Shown: positions 44,419 through 52,576 of the stretch, in pieces
Layout of the letters: every line of letters starts with the position of its first letter
Position numbering within the stretch: position 1 is the stretch's first letter
NCBI GenBank assembly: GCA_013036105.1
Contig: JAAXCX010000001.1
Location: forward strand, 62,001-126,000
Origin: Vulcanimicrobiota bacterium
Lineage (GTDB): Bacteria > Vulcanimicrobiota > Vulcanimicrobiia > Vulcanimicrobiales > Vulcanimicrobiaceae
Length of the DNA: 64,000 nt
Reading direction: 5' to 3'
Translations under genes and position numbers: made by a program
The notes under the pieces: model-generated
Database searches by the model: none
Seen by the model: the letters and a program-made list of their open reading frames with translations, nothing else
Told to the model about the DNA's origin: nothing

Positions 44419-45882
44419 GTGCAGCTCGCCCGGCTGTTCGAATCGTGGAACCGCTTGCCAAAAGGTGCGCGGCTGGCAGCTTTGCCGGCGCTGGCAGCCG
44501 TTGTTGTCATCTCCGTCATCGCCGCGGTCGCGGCGCATCCGCAGCGCGTGCCGCTGTTCTCGTCGGCTCTGCATGCCGAACAGCTCAGCGAGATCGAAGA
44601 GCGGCTCGCCGGCTGGAACGTGCCGTTTACGCCCATGACCGATAACGTCTTGGTGCCGGCCGGCCGCCGCGGCGATCTCTTGCTGCGTCTCTCGCTCGCC
44701 GGCGTGCCGCATGCGCACGTCGAGAGCTCGGGCGATCTGCTGGATAAAGTCGGCGCGCTGACGCCGCAGTCGGTGATCGACGCGCAAGCCCGCGACGGCT
44801 TAGCGGGTGACATAGAGTTGGCGCTGCGCGGAATCGACGGCGTGGCGGACGCCAAGATCATCGTCGCTCCAGCCAAGGCGGCGTATTTTGCGGACGAAAC
44901 CGCGCACGATGCGAGCGCCAGCGTGCGCTTGCGCCTGCAGCCCGGCGCGCATCTTTCATCAAACGCCGTGGACGGCATTCGGTCGTTCGTCGCGGCAAGT
45001 GTCGCAGGCCTGGACAGCCGGCGCGTGACGATCGTCGACGATCGCGGAATCGCGCTTGGCGATTCGATCGAGAGCGGCGACGCAAACGATCTTCAATCAT
45101 CTTTGCAATCGGCGCTCGACGCCGCCGTCGGCGCCGGCGCGACGATCGTGCGCGTGCACGTGGATTACGATCGCCGGGCGCTGCAAAGCTCGGTTGAGCG
45201 GCGCCTCCCCTCGGGGAGTGCGGCGATCGACGGAACGCTGCAGCGCGAACGGTACGATGGGGGCGGCAAACACTACGAACGCTCGGAACAGCAGTTGGAC
45301 CGGGGGAGCGAGACCCGGCAATTTTCCGCGACGTCGGCCGGAGCGCGAATCGCGCGCATAACGGCGGCGGTATTCGTCGATGCCGCGCGTGGCGCCGACC
45401 TCTATCAAGTTCGCGCGCTGGCAGCCGCCGCACTCGGCATCGATCCGCATCGCGGCGATTCACTCGAGGTCGGAGCGATCGCATTCGCGCACGCGGCTGT
45501 GCCGCGAAAGGACGGGTGGTGGCTCGCGTACGGCGCGATCGTGCCGCTCTTACCGACGCTGGTTAGTGCGCTGGCAGCTCTCGTCGCATTGCGTTGGAGT
45601 ATTCCGGCACTGGGCGCATTGCTGCGTCCGCTGATAGAACGGTCGCGCATAGCGCGCGGCGCCGCCGCGGTGTCGGGCATCCCCGCGGCCAAGGTGCGCG
45701 GCGCGCTTAAGGACGAGCCGCCGCATGCAGCGGCCGCGATCATCAGCGCGCTGCCGGCGTCAACGGCTGCAGCGGTTCTGGACATGTATCCGCCGGAAGA
45801 ACGCTCGGCGATCGTGCGCCGCATGCAGCGTCCGCTTTCGCCGCTGCTCGCGGATCCGGAGAGTTTCATTGCACACGCCTGA
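44419..45882 (+). CDS. fliF: Flagellar MS-ring protein FliF with FliG-like C-terminal segment
   Basis: A 487-residue FliF. One membrane helix (about 18-39) precedes the ring-building domains: VPLFSSALHAEQLSEIEERLAGWNVPF and GDLLLRLSLAGVPHA; SVRLRLQPGAHLSSNAVDGIRSFVAASVAGLDSRRVTIVDDRG follows. A second helix lies at about 370-392. After it, residues of about 422-470 (GALKDEPPHAAAAIISALPASTAAAVLDMYPPEERSAIVRRM) resemble the FliG/MgtE-N helical repeat rather than the usual acidic FliG-binding tail. No separate fliG is found. This looks like a natural FliF-FliG fusion lacking the FliG torque domain. GTG start. Confidence 0.88.
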   Translation: MQLARLFESWNRLPKGARLAALPALAAVVVISVIAAVAAHPQRVPLFSSALHAEQLSEIEERLAGWNVPFTPMTDNVLVPAGRRGDLLLRLSLAGVPHAHVESSGDLLDKVGALTPQSVIDAQARDGLAGDIELALRGIDGVADAKIIVAPAKAAYFADETAHDASASVRLRLQPGAHLSSNAVDGIRSFVAASVAGLDSRRVTIVDDRGIALGDSIESGDANDLQSSLQSALDAAVGAGATIVRVHVDYDRRALQSSVERRLPSGSAAIDGTLQRERYDGGGKHYERSEQQLDRGSETRQFSATSAGARIARITAAVFVDAARGADLYQVRALAAAALGIDPHRGDSLEVGAIAFAHAAVPRKDGWWLAYGAIVPLLPTLVSALAALVALRWSIPALGALLRPLIERSRIARGAAAVSGIPAAKVRGALKDEPPHAAAAIISALPASTAAAVLDMYPPEERSAIVRRMQRPLSPLLADPESFIAHA

Positions 45883-46345
45883 CGAATTTCGGAGCTTGGC
45901 GGACCTGCTGCGCGAGGAACAGTTTCTTGCCGCGCCGTCGACCGAAGCGATCGAAAACGCGGCCGTCGATGCGCCCGATCTGAGCGGCGAGATCGCCGCA
46001 GCTCGCGATGTACGCTTGTTCCACGCGCGAGTTGAAGAGGCGATCGAATCGGCGGTCGCGACCCTGCGATGCGACATCGCAGCCGAAGTTATCGGCCGCG
46101 AGTTACAGCTCGCCCCCGCGTCGATCGCCGAGATCGTGCGGCGCGCGCTGTGGCGTTTCCATGCAGAGTCTCCGGTTCGCGTGCGCGTGCATCCCGAGGA
46201 CATTAGCGCGCTGGCAGAGGACGGTATCCAAACCGTTGCCGATTCCGGTCTGCGCCGTGGCGATGCCGTTTTGGAACTCGGCGCCGGCACGATCGATGTT
46301 ACGCTCGGCGTCCGGCTGGATGCCGTTCTGCGAGCGTACCGGTGA
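45869..46345 (+). CDS. fliH: Flagellar export stator FliH-like
   Basis: A 158-residue protein with the FliH/YscL C-terminal fold: EEAIESAVATLRCDIAAEVIGRELQLAPASIAEIVRRAL, then VRVRVHPEDISALAEDGI and DAVLELGAGTIDVTLGVRLDAVLRAYR. FliH links the export ATPase to the C ring. It is short (FliH is usually about 230), lacking most of the N-terminal region. Starts with TTG at 45869, overlapping fliF by 14 bases; GTGA overlap with fliI. Confidence 0.82.
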   Translation: MHTPDEFRSLADLLREEQFLAAPSTEAIENAAVDAPDLSGEIAAARDVRLFHARVEEAIESAVATLRCDIAAEVIGRELQLAPASIAEIVRRALWRFHAESPVRVRVHPEDISALAEDGIQTVADSGLRRGDAVLELGAGTIDVTLGVRLDAVLRAYR

Positions 46346-47589
46346 TCGCTTATGGTTCCGTCGTCTCGGCGCGCGCCTCCGCCATAGAAGCGCGTCTGCC
46401 CGCGGCGACGGTCGGCTCGGGCGTGCGCATCGCTTGCGCCCGCGGCGTGCTGTACGGCCGCGTCGCAGCCCTTTGCGACGGCACGATCCTTGTGACGCCG
46501 CACGGCGCAATTGACGGAATTGCGCCGGGGAACGTGATTTGTACCGACGCCGCCGCACTCGAAGCGCCGCTAGGGCTCTGCTCACTGGGACGGTCTTTCG
46601 ATGCCAACGGCAAACCGCTCGATGGGAAACGCGCTGTGCTTCCGCGCCGGCGAATCGGCGTTGCGCCTCCGCCGCCGCAGACACGTCGCGCTATCTGCCA
46701 ACCTTTTTGGACAGGCGTTGCGGCGGTAGACTCGCTGCTCACGGTCGGCACGGGCGCGCGCGTCGGCATCTTCGGCAGCGCGGGCTCGGGGAAATCCACG
46801 CTCCTCAATGCGCTCGTGCGCGGTTCGCAGGCAGATGCAATCGTCATCGCCCTCATCGGCGAGCGGGGCCGCGAAGCCGAAGAGTGGCTGCGCGGCATCC
46901 CGGATCGCGCAACCCTGTATTGCGCGACCGGCGATCGCCCGGCGGCCGAACGCGCCGGAGCCGCACAGCTTGCGATGTCGCAAGCAAACGCCCTGCGATC
47001 GCGCGGCTTGCACGTCCTGCTGATCGTCGATAGTCTGGCGCGGCTCGCCGCGGCGCTGCGCGAGATCGCCGCCGCAGCCGGTGAGGGCGCCGGTCGCGGC
47101 GGATATCCGCCGCGCGTTTTCGCCGAGATCGCCTCGTTCACGGAAATGGCGGGCGCCTTCCAAACCGGATCGATAACGCTTTTTGCAACCATTCTGAATG
47201 ATGGCGACGATCGCGATCCGGTCAGCGAAGCTGCGCGCGCTTTGCTCGACGGTCACGTGCAGCTTTCAACGGTTCTCGCCGGCGCGGGGAAGTTTCCGGC
47301 GATCGACGTGACGGCCAGCGTGAGCCGGACGATGCATGCGGTCGTGAGCGCGGAGCACGCGCGCGATGCCGCCGTCGTGCGATCGGCGATTGCGGCGTTG
47401 GCGCAGTCGAACGACGCGCGGTTGCTCGGGATGCTCTCACAGTCTGACGCCGACTCAGCCGCCGATCGGGAGCACGCGATCGAACGTCTCTTGTACGGCG
47501 GCGCCGTCGATCCAAAGACTGCGGTACAGCGCCTGCGCGAGCTCGCAGCATACTTGGAGGAAAAGACATCGAACTGCCTGCCGCGCTGA
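46342..47589 (+). CDS. fliI: Flagellar export ATPase FliI
   Basis: A 415-residue ATPase related to the F1 beta subunit. Walker A is GSAGSGKST (residues 145-153), Walker B is VLLIVDSLARLAAALREI, and GYPPRVFAEIASFTEMAG is a FliI/YscN hallmark, as is the IALIGERGREAEEWL strand. It drives unfolding and release of export substrates. No FliJ gene follows. Confidence 0.93.
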   Translation: MIAYGSVVSARASAIEARLPAATVGSGVRIACARGVLYGRVAALCDGTILVTPHGAIDGIAPGNVICTDAAALEAPLGLCSLGRSFDANGKPLDGKRAVLPRRRIGVAPPPPQTRRAICQPFWTGVAAVDSLLTVGTGARVGIFGSAGSGKSTLLNALVRGSQADAIVIALIGERGREAEEWLRGIPDRATLYCATGDRPAAERAGAAQLAMSQANALRSRGLHVLLIVDSLARLAAALREIAAAAGEGAGRGGYPPRVFAEIASFTEMAGAFQTGSITLFATILNDGDDRDPVSEAARALLDGHVQLSTVLAGAGKFPAIDVTASVSRTMHAVVSAEHARDAAVVRSAIAALAQSNDARLLGMLSQSDADSAADREHAIERLLYGGAVDPKTAVQRLRELAAYLEEKTSNCLPR

Positions 47590-47597
47590 GCGCGGTC

Positions 47598-48059
47598 TTG
47601 CGCCGCATCGAGCAGATCGATCCGGCTCAGGGCCCGGAGATGGCCGCGCCTTTTCCGGCGCTTCCGGCCGGAGACTTCGACGGATTGATCGCCTCGAGCG
47701 CTGCGGCTTGGCATGTTGACAAAGCGCTCGTAAAAGCCGTTGTCGCCAACGAATCGGCATTTAATTCGCGCGCAACGTCGGCGACGGGCGCGCAAGGGTT
47801 AATGCAGCTGGAACCGGCGACGGCAGGGCAGTTGGGTGTGACCGACGCCTACGATCCGGCGCAAAACGTCAACGGGGGAACGCGCTACATTCGCGGACTC
47901 CTCGACCGTTTTCGCGGAGACGTACCGTTGGCCATAGCCGCCTACAATGCAGGGCCGGGCGCGGTCGAGAAGTATGGCGGCATTCCGCCTTATGCAGAAA
48001 CTCGCGCGTACGTCGAAAACGTCCTGGAGAGCTACCGCCGCTATAAGTTGCGGCCTTAA
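47598..48059 (+). CDS. Lytic transglycosylase (SLT), rod-associated
   Basis: A 153-residue soluble lytic transglycosylase. VKAVVANESAFNSRATSATGAQGLMQLEPATAGQLGV holds the catalytic Glu52, and LAIAAYNAGPGAVEKYGGIPPYAETRAYVENVL completes the domain. In flagellar loci this enzyme opens peptidoglycan for the rod, the job of FlgJ. TTG at 47598 is the first conventional start, but GGAGG at 47556-47560 lies seven bases before an in-frame ATC at 47568, which would add ten residues; the real start may be that ATC. Confidence 0.88.
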   Translation: MRRIEQIDPAQGPEMAAPFPALPAGDFDGLIASSAAAWHVDKALVKAVVANESAFNSRATSATGAQGLMQLEPATAGQLGVTDAYDPAQNVNGGTRYIRGLLDRFRGDVPLAIAAYNAGPGAVEKYGGIPPYAETRAYVENVLESYRRYKLRP

Positions 48060-49614
48060 CCGGCTGCTTTGCGCGCTGTGCGCGCTGACGCTTGCCTTGC
48101 CGCTTGCGGCGCGCGCGCAGTCCGCGCCGGATCTGACGAGCGCGCTCGCGGCGCGCAAAGCAGCGATCGCTGCGATGCACGTCCGCGATGCGCATTCGGT
48201 CGAGCTGGCCGGCATGGTGAGCGGCGCCGCCCTGCAAGGGATCTTTCACAGCTGGCGATCCGGCGGCGATCAGCGCTACGACGAGAATACCGGCGTCCGC
48301 CGCGAATCGAATCTGCGTCTGGGCGGACGCGAGTATGCCGTCAACGAGAACGGCGCGATTCGAGAGCTGCGGGGATTGCTTCTGCGGCGGCAGCGGACGG
48401 AAGATTTCATCGAGAGCGACGGGTTCGTCGCCCAGCCGCAATTCGATCGTTTCTTGGGAGAACAGCAGCTTCCCGGCGGCCGCGACGTCTATGCCATCGC
48501 CGTCGCTCCGCCGCAAGGGCAGCCGGAAACCATCTATCTCGATCGCAAGACGTCGATGCTGGATCGCATTGCCTATGACGATACGGACGGAACCGATACG
48601 CAGGATTACTACGATTACAAGCTTTTTGCGGGAGTGCTGATCGCGCAGCGCTCGGTTGAATCCAACGGTGACCACGCGTTCGATCTCACGCGCGACACGC
48701 TCAAGGTGATCATCGACCGTCCCATCGCCGCCGCTACCTTCACGCTGCCCGAAGCTCCGGCGGTGCAAACGGCAGTGCCGGTAACGGTGCCGCTGGAAGT
48801 GCACGACGCTCACGACTACGTGCGCGTGAAAATTTCGGGACGCGAGTACACGTTTCTGCTCGACAGCGGCGCGCAGGCGGTGGTCCTTGACGCGCACGTT
48901 GCCAAAGAGGCCGGATTAACGCCGCAGGGTCAGCTCGAAGTTGCGGGCGCACAGCGCACGGGCGGGCTCGGAGTCGCGGCACTGGATTCGATTCACATCG
49001 GCGGCGTCTCGCTGCCCGTGCGCATGGTGACCGTGCTCGACTTGCGCGGAGTTACAGGCGCGCAGCCCATTGACGGTATTCTGGGCTACCCGTTTTTCGC
49101 TGAGGCTGAAGTCAGGATCGATCCCGACGCGCAGACGATGACCTTCGCCAAACCGGGCGCGCTGAAGACCGACGGCACGAGCTTCACCCTCGATAGCGAT
49201 CGCGAGCTGACCGAACTTCAGGCCAGGGTCAACGGCACCGACGGGCGCTTTGTGATCGACACGGGCAACGGCAACGAGCTTTTGGTGTATGGTCCCTTCG
49301 TCCGCGCGCATGCCGGTCTCATCGAATATGCCGGCGGTGGATTCGCCAACAACATGGGCGTCGGCGGATCGGCTAGCGCCGTAGCTGCGGTCGTCGCCGA
49401 ACTCGACATCGGGCCGTACCGATTTTTTAACAACTACGCCAACGTCATGCTCGGTACGCAAGGTGCGTTCGCCGATCGCTTCGCGGCGGGCAATATCGGT
49501 CTGGGCCTGCTCAAGAATTTCGTCCTCACCTTCGATTTGGCCAACGCCAAGCTCTACGTGAAACCGGCGGCGCACTTCGATGACGGGCGATATCGTACAG
49601 TTCGGCAACAATAG
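47992..49614 (+). CDS. Secreted retropepsin/pepsin-like aspartyl protease family protein
   Basis: About 540 residues with a hydrophobic signal segment (LLCALCALTLALPLAARAQ), an N-terminal lipoprotein-carrier-like region (about 45-250), and two aspartyl-protease lobes: FLLDSGAQAVVLDAHVAK (Asp291) and FVIDTGNGNELLVYG (Asp423), with ILGYPFF as the flap/hydrophobic-Gly motif. Both catalytic D-S/T-G triads are present. The start is uncertain: ATG 47992 gives a long basic lead, while a CTG at 48064 would give a standard signal peptide. It sits inside the flagellar locus with no known flagellar role. Confidence 0.78.
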   Translation: MQKLARTSKTSWRATAAISCGLNRLLCALCALTLALPLAARAQSAPDLTSALAARKAAIAAMHVRDAHSVELAGMVSGAALQGIFHSWRSGGDQRYDENTGVRRESNLRLGGREYAVNENGAIRELRGLLLRRQRTEDFIESDGFVAQPQFDRFLGEQQLPGGRDVYAIAVAPPQGQPETIYLDRKTSMLDRIAYDDTDGTDTQDYYDYKLFAGVLIAQRSVESNGDHAFDLTRDTLKVIIDRPIAAATFTLPEAPAVQTAVPVTVPLEVHDAHDYVRVKISGREYTFLLDSGAQAVVLDAHVAKEAGLTPQGQLEVAGAQRTGGLGVAALDSIHIGGVSLPVRMVTVLDLRGVTGAQPIDGILGYPFFAEAEVRIDPDAQTMTFAKPGALKTDGTSFTLDSDRELTELQARVNGTDGRFVIDTGNGNELLVYGPFVRAHAGLIEYAGGGFANNMGVGGSASAVAAVVAELDIGPYRFFNNYANVMLGTQGAFADRFAAGNIGLGLLKNFVLTFDLANAKLYVKPAAHFDDGRYRTVRQQ

Positions 49615-49641
49615 CGCAGCTTCGCGTTCATCTCCGGCGCG

Positions 49642-49647
49642 TAGCTT
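49642..49647 (+). promoter_or_regulatory. -10-like box six bases before the FliK-like gene
   Basis: TAGCTT at 49642-49647 followed by six bases and ATG 49654, the same spacing as at the flgB-like and fliQ genes. AGCTTCGCGT occurs twice here (49619-49628 and 49643-49652) as a direct repeat. Confidence 0.4.
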
Positions 49648-49653
49648 CGCGTC

Positions 49654-50193
49654 ATGACGATCTCCGAACAATTGCATTTCAGCATCTTGAGCGCACCCAT
49701 CGCGTGCGCGGATCGCCGCGCACTCTCGCAAGCGTGGTACTCTGCGCTGTATCGTCCCAAAGACGCGAAAGCTCCGCTCAGCCCTCGAGGGCTTGCACGT
49801 CAGAAGAGAACGGCGGCCCACTTGGCGCCTGCCCCAAGATCTTCGAGCCCGCCGGCTCTGGGGACGATTTCACGGCCCGGGCGCTTCCCCGCGTTAGCGG
49901 CACCGGTAGCGCCGGAAGAACGCCGGACGCCGCCGCTGCGCCTGGCGCGCCAAATCGAGCAGCTCGTCCGGCAGCGCTCGAGTACGCGAACCGCGGCGAC
50001 ATTTCTTTTGGATGGGACGCGCGCCCGGGTTCGCGTGCTGGTCGTCGCAGCCGGCGGATCCGTGCGGTTGATTGCCATATGCTCCAAACGCGTGCGCGAT
50101 GCGGTCGCCTGCGCCTTGGAGCAAGCACGCTACGCATCCGCCGCGCACGGGATCGTCTTGCACGCAAGCATGCGGGAGGACGTGCGGTGCTGA
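49654..50193 (+). CDS. Hypothetical protein, possible FliK-like hook/rod-length protein
   Basis: A 179-residue protein with a proline/alanine-rich, probably disordered first half (about 40-95) and a compact C-terminal part: TAATFLLDGTRARVRVLVVAAGGSVRLIAICSKRVRDAVACALEQARYASAAHGIVL. That layout and pattern recall the substrate-switching domain of FliK, and the position just before a rod-type gene agrees. The similarity is weak. It overlaps the next gene by seven bases. Confidence 0.5.
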   Translation: MTISEQLHFSILSAPIACADRRALSQAWYSALYRPKDAKAPLSPRGLARQKRTAAHLAPAPRSSSPPALGTISRPGRFPALAAPVAPEERRTPPLRLARQIEQLVRQRSSTRTAATFLLDGTRARVRVLVVAAGGSVRLIAICSKRVRDAVACALEQARYASAAHGIVLHASMREDVRC

Positions 50194-50876
50194 TCTCCGA
50201 TTCGACCGCACGCGCTCTGGAAAACGTTGCGGCGCGCGAACGGGAATTGCTGCGTACGCTGCCTGCCGAAAACTCAACACTCGGGGATCCGTATGCCGCT
50301 CAGATTCCATGTGAACCGCCGCAAGGCACGTATTTCATCACGCGCGACGAAGCCGGCCGGCGTCTTTTCATGCGTCCCAACGGCCTGTATCTGAACGGAG
50401 CGAACCTCACCGATGGGAGCGGACGGGGGATTTTAGGATACACGAGTCCGGATGGAGCGCTGCAGCCGCTGCGAGTCGATCCGGTGGACGCATCGCTCGG
50501 CCTGGCGCAAAACGCGCGCGCCGGTTCCGATGGAACCATTACCTACGATCGAAGCGCTGTCGATCCCGCCACGGGGGCTCGCTCATTCCAGCATGTGACG
50601 ATCGGACGCGTCGCCGTAGCCCGTTTCCCCGCCGGTACGCTCCTGGATGGCGACGATAATTACGCGGCCGCGCCCGCCGGCATTGCGCCGCATATCGGCG
50701 TTCCGGGGGATGGCAGTTTTGCACCGCTGCAACCGCTCTTGCAGGCGGACAGAAACGGCGACTTGGATTCCGGACTCGCGCGGCTGCAAGAAGCGTATTT
50801 GGTATTGGACGCTCTGCGCGCGGCGGGCGCGGCGCAAGGAAACGTTCAGAAAACCGTGATGGACTTGCTGAAGTGA
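50187..50876 (+). CDS. FlgF/FlgG-like flagellar rod protein, N-terminally reduced
   Basis: A 229-residue protein. The middle matches the FlgG/FlgF D1 region: RRLFMRPNGLYLNGANLTDGSGRGILGYTSPDG, then FQHVTIGRVAVARFPAGTLLDGDDNYAAAPAG and PHIGVPGDGSFAPLQP. The canonical N-terminal rod motif (the 'ANNLANxxT' helix) is not evident, and the C-terminus ends in a helix (LDSGLARLQEAYLVLDALRAAG) unlike the standard FlgG coil. It is likely an unusual distal rod subunit. GTG start; GTGA overlap with the next gene. Confidence 0.7.
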   Translation: MLISDSTARALENVAARERELLRTLPAENSTLGDPYAAQIPCEPPQGTYFITRDEAGRRLFMRPNGLYLNGANLTDGSGRGILGYTSPDGALQPLRVDPVDASLGLAQNARAGSDGTITYDRSAVDPATGARSFQHVTIGRVAVARFPAGTLLDGDDNYAAAPAGIAPHIGVPGDGSFAPLQPLLQADRNGDLDSGLARLQEAYLVLDALRAAGAAQGNVQKTVMDLLK

Positions 50877-51646
50877 AGGCCCTGGGATTTGCGCGGCGCA
50901 GCTGCGTGGTGAACGGACTGCGCGTACGTCCGAGTTTTTTTCAATCGCGGTCGACCTTGCCCGTCTCGGCTGCGTGCCTCGTTGCCAACGCGGCACGGCA
51001 GACGTTGTCAGAGCTCCTGGGCGCCGAGGTGACGTTAAAACTCCTCGAACCGGTCATTCCCGACGCCGCGGCCTGGAGCAGCATCGGGGCCAGCGCGCTG
51101 ATCTTCGCAGTACGCGGCGCGCAGTCGGACGCCGCCATCGTGTTGCGCGCGCACGACGCGCTTACGCTCGCATGTGCGGCGCTGGGCGAATGCGTTGAAT
51201 CTGCGCGCAGCCTTTCGACCATTGAAGCCGAGGTGACTGCGCGCATCGCTTCGGCGCTCTGCGCTTGCCTCACGGCAGTTTGCGGATTGCCCGACGCACG
51301 GCACGCCGATCGCGTCAAGACTCTGGAGGGCTACGTCACGTATTTTGAATTGGTCGTAGAAGACCCGGCGCGCGTGCGCATTGGAATCGCGCTCTCGCGC
51401 GAGCCGGCATCGCACATCGTGCCCAAACTGAGCACCGCCCACTTGCACGAGATTGACGTGCGCCTCGGCGCGGAGGTCGCGCATGGATTTTTGCCTGCTG
51501 CCTCGATACTCTCGCTTCAGCCCGGCGATGTGTTCAAGCTCGATTCGGCGCTGGGCGATGCCGCGTGCCTTTGCGCGGACGGCGCCATCGTGGCCCGTGG
51601 CCAGTGCGGAAACCTGGGCGCGCGCCGCGCGTTCGCGATGCGATGA
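50873..51646 (+). CDS. FliM/SctQ-like C-ring protein
   Basis: A 257-residue protein whose C-terminus is a SpoA domain: LHEIDVRLGAEVAHGFLPAASILSLQPGDVFKLDSALGDAACLCADGAIVARGQCGNLGARRAF. The first 170 residues are FliM-middle-domain-like. Canonical FliM is about 330 residues and begins with a CheY-binding LSQxEIDALL motif, which is absent here. It would form the sorting platform with FliN without a chemotactic switch. ATGA overlap with fliN. Confidence 0.8.
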   Translation: MKALGFARRSCVVNGLRVRPSFFQSRSTLPVSAACLVANAARQTLSELLGAEVTLKLLEPVIPDAAAWSSIGASALIFAVRGAQSDAAIVLRAHDALTLACAALGECVESARSLSTIEAEVTARIASALCACLTAVCGLPDARHADRVKTLEGYVTYFELVVEDPARVRIGIALSREPASHIVPKLSTAHLHEIDVRLGAEVAHGFLPAASILSLQPGDVFKLDSALGDAACLCADGAIVARGQCGNLGARRAFAMR

Positions 51647-51900
51647 CGGCGGATCGTGACCTCGACGTGCTGGGCGGCGTCAACGTGCGCGTTTCGGTCG
51701 AAGCGGGCGCGTGCACGATGCCGATCGCGCAGCTCCTCAAATTGGGTACCGGCTCGCTCGTCGCTCTCGACCGGGCCGCCGGTTCCCCGGTCGACTTGCT
51801 GGTGAACGGAAAACTGATTGCGCGCGGCGAGATTGTGGCCATTGACGATAATTATGGCCTGCGGATCACGGAGCTCGCCGCAAGATCCGCGACGCCGTGA
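51643..51900 (+). CDS. fliN: Flagellar C-ring protein FliN
   Basis: An 85-residue SpoA-domain protein: LGGVNVRVSVEAGACTMPIAQLLKLGTGSLVALDRAAGSPVDLLVNGKLIARGEIVAIDDNYGLRITEL. Standard FliN size and sequence pattern. It docks FliH and the ATPase to the base of the export gate. Confidence 0.92.
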   Translation: MTADRDLDVLGGVNVRVSVEAGACTMPIAQLLKLGTGSLVALDRAAGSPVDLLVNGKLIARGEIVAIDDNYGLRITELAARSATP

Positions 51901-51910
51901 GGAAGCTCTG

Positions 51911-52567
51911 ATGGAAGATCTGTTGACGATCGCCGGCCGCGCTCACGCAGCGCTGCCGCTCGACGTGCTGGCCGCTCTTACCGCGTTGACCGTGGCGCCA
52001 TTCGCGCTCGTCATGTGCACGTCGTTCGTTCGCATCGTGGTCGTGCTTTCGCTCGTGCGCTCCGCAATCGGGGCTGCGGCGCTTCCGCCCAACGCGGTGC
52101 TCACCGGGCTCGCGCTCGTGTTGAGCGCGTCGATCATGGCCCCGGCATTTTCGCGCATGTCGCGCGACGCGATCGACCCCTATGCGAAAGGAAAAATATC
52201 GCAGTCGCAGTTTCTGAATCGCGCGGTACTTCCGTTGCGCGAGTTCATGCTGCGCCAGTCGCACACCGCCGACATCGAACTCTTTGCGCGCGTTGCCCGG
52301 CGTTCGCCCGAAGCGCCGCAGAAGACGCCGCTTTCCGTGCTCGTACCGGCCTACGTCGTGGGCGAGCTGCGCGACGCCTTTGCGATCGGATTCGCGCTCT
52401 ACTTGCCGTTTGTCGTCATCGACTTGGCCGTCGCCTCGATTTTGATGGGACTGGGAATGTTCATGCTGAGTCCGCCGGTCGTTTCGCTGCCGGTGAAACT
52501 CTTGCTCTTCGTCATGGCCGACGGATGGGCGCTCGTCTGTGGAGGCGTCGCCGCGAGTTTTCGTTAA
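51911..52567 (+). CDS. fliP: Flagellar export gate protein FliP
   Basis: A 218-residue membrane protein: LTALTVAPFALVMCTSFVRIVVVLSLVRSAIG, LVLSASIMAPAF, LVPAYVVGELRDAFAIGFALYLPFVVIDLAVASILMGLGMFML and SLPVKLLLFVMADGW are the FliP signatures. Five FliP subunits form the export channel. No signal peptide and no FliO gene were found. It starts 10 bases after fliN; metF follows. Confidence 0.95.
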   Translation: MEDLLTIAGRAHAALPLDVLAALTALTVAPFALVMCTSFVRIVVVLSLVRSAIGAAALPPNAVLTGLALVLSASIMAPAFSRMSRDAIDPYAKGKISQSQFLNRAVLPLREFMLRQSHTADIELFARVARRSPEAPQKTPLSVLVPAYVVGELRDAFAIGFALYLPFVVIDLAVASILMGLGMFMLSPPVVSLPVKLLLFVMADGWALVCGGVAASFR

Positions 52568-52576
52568 GAGAAGGTC

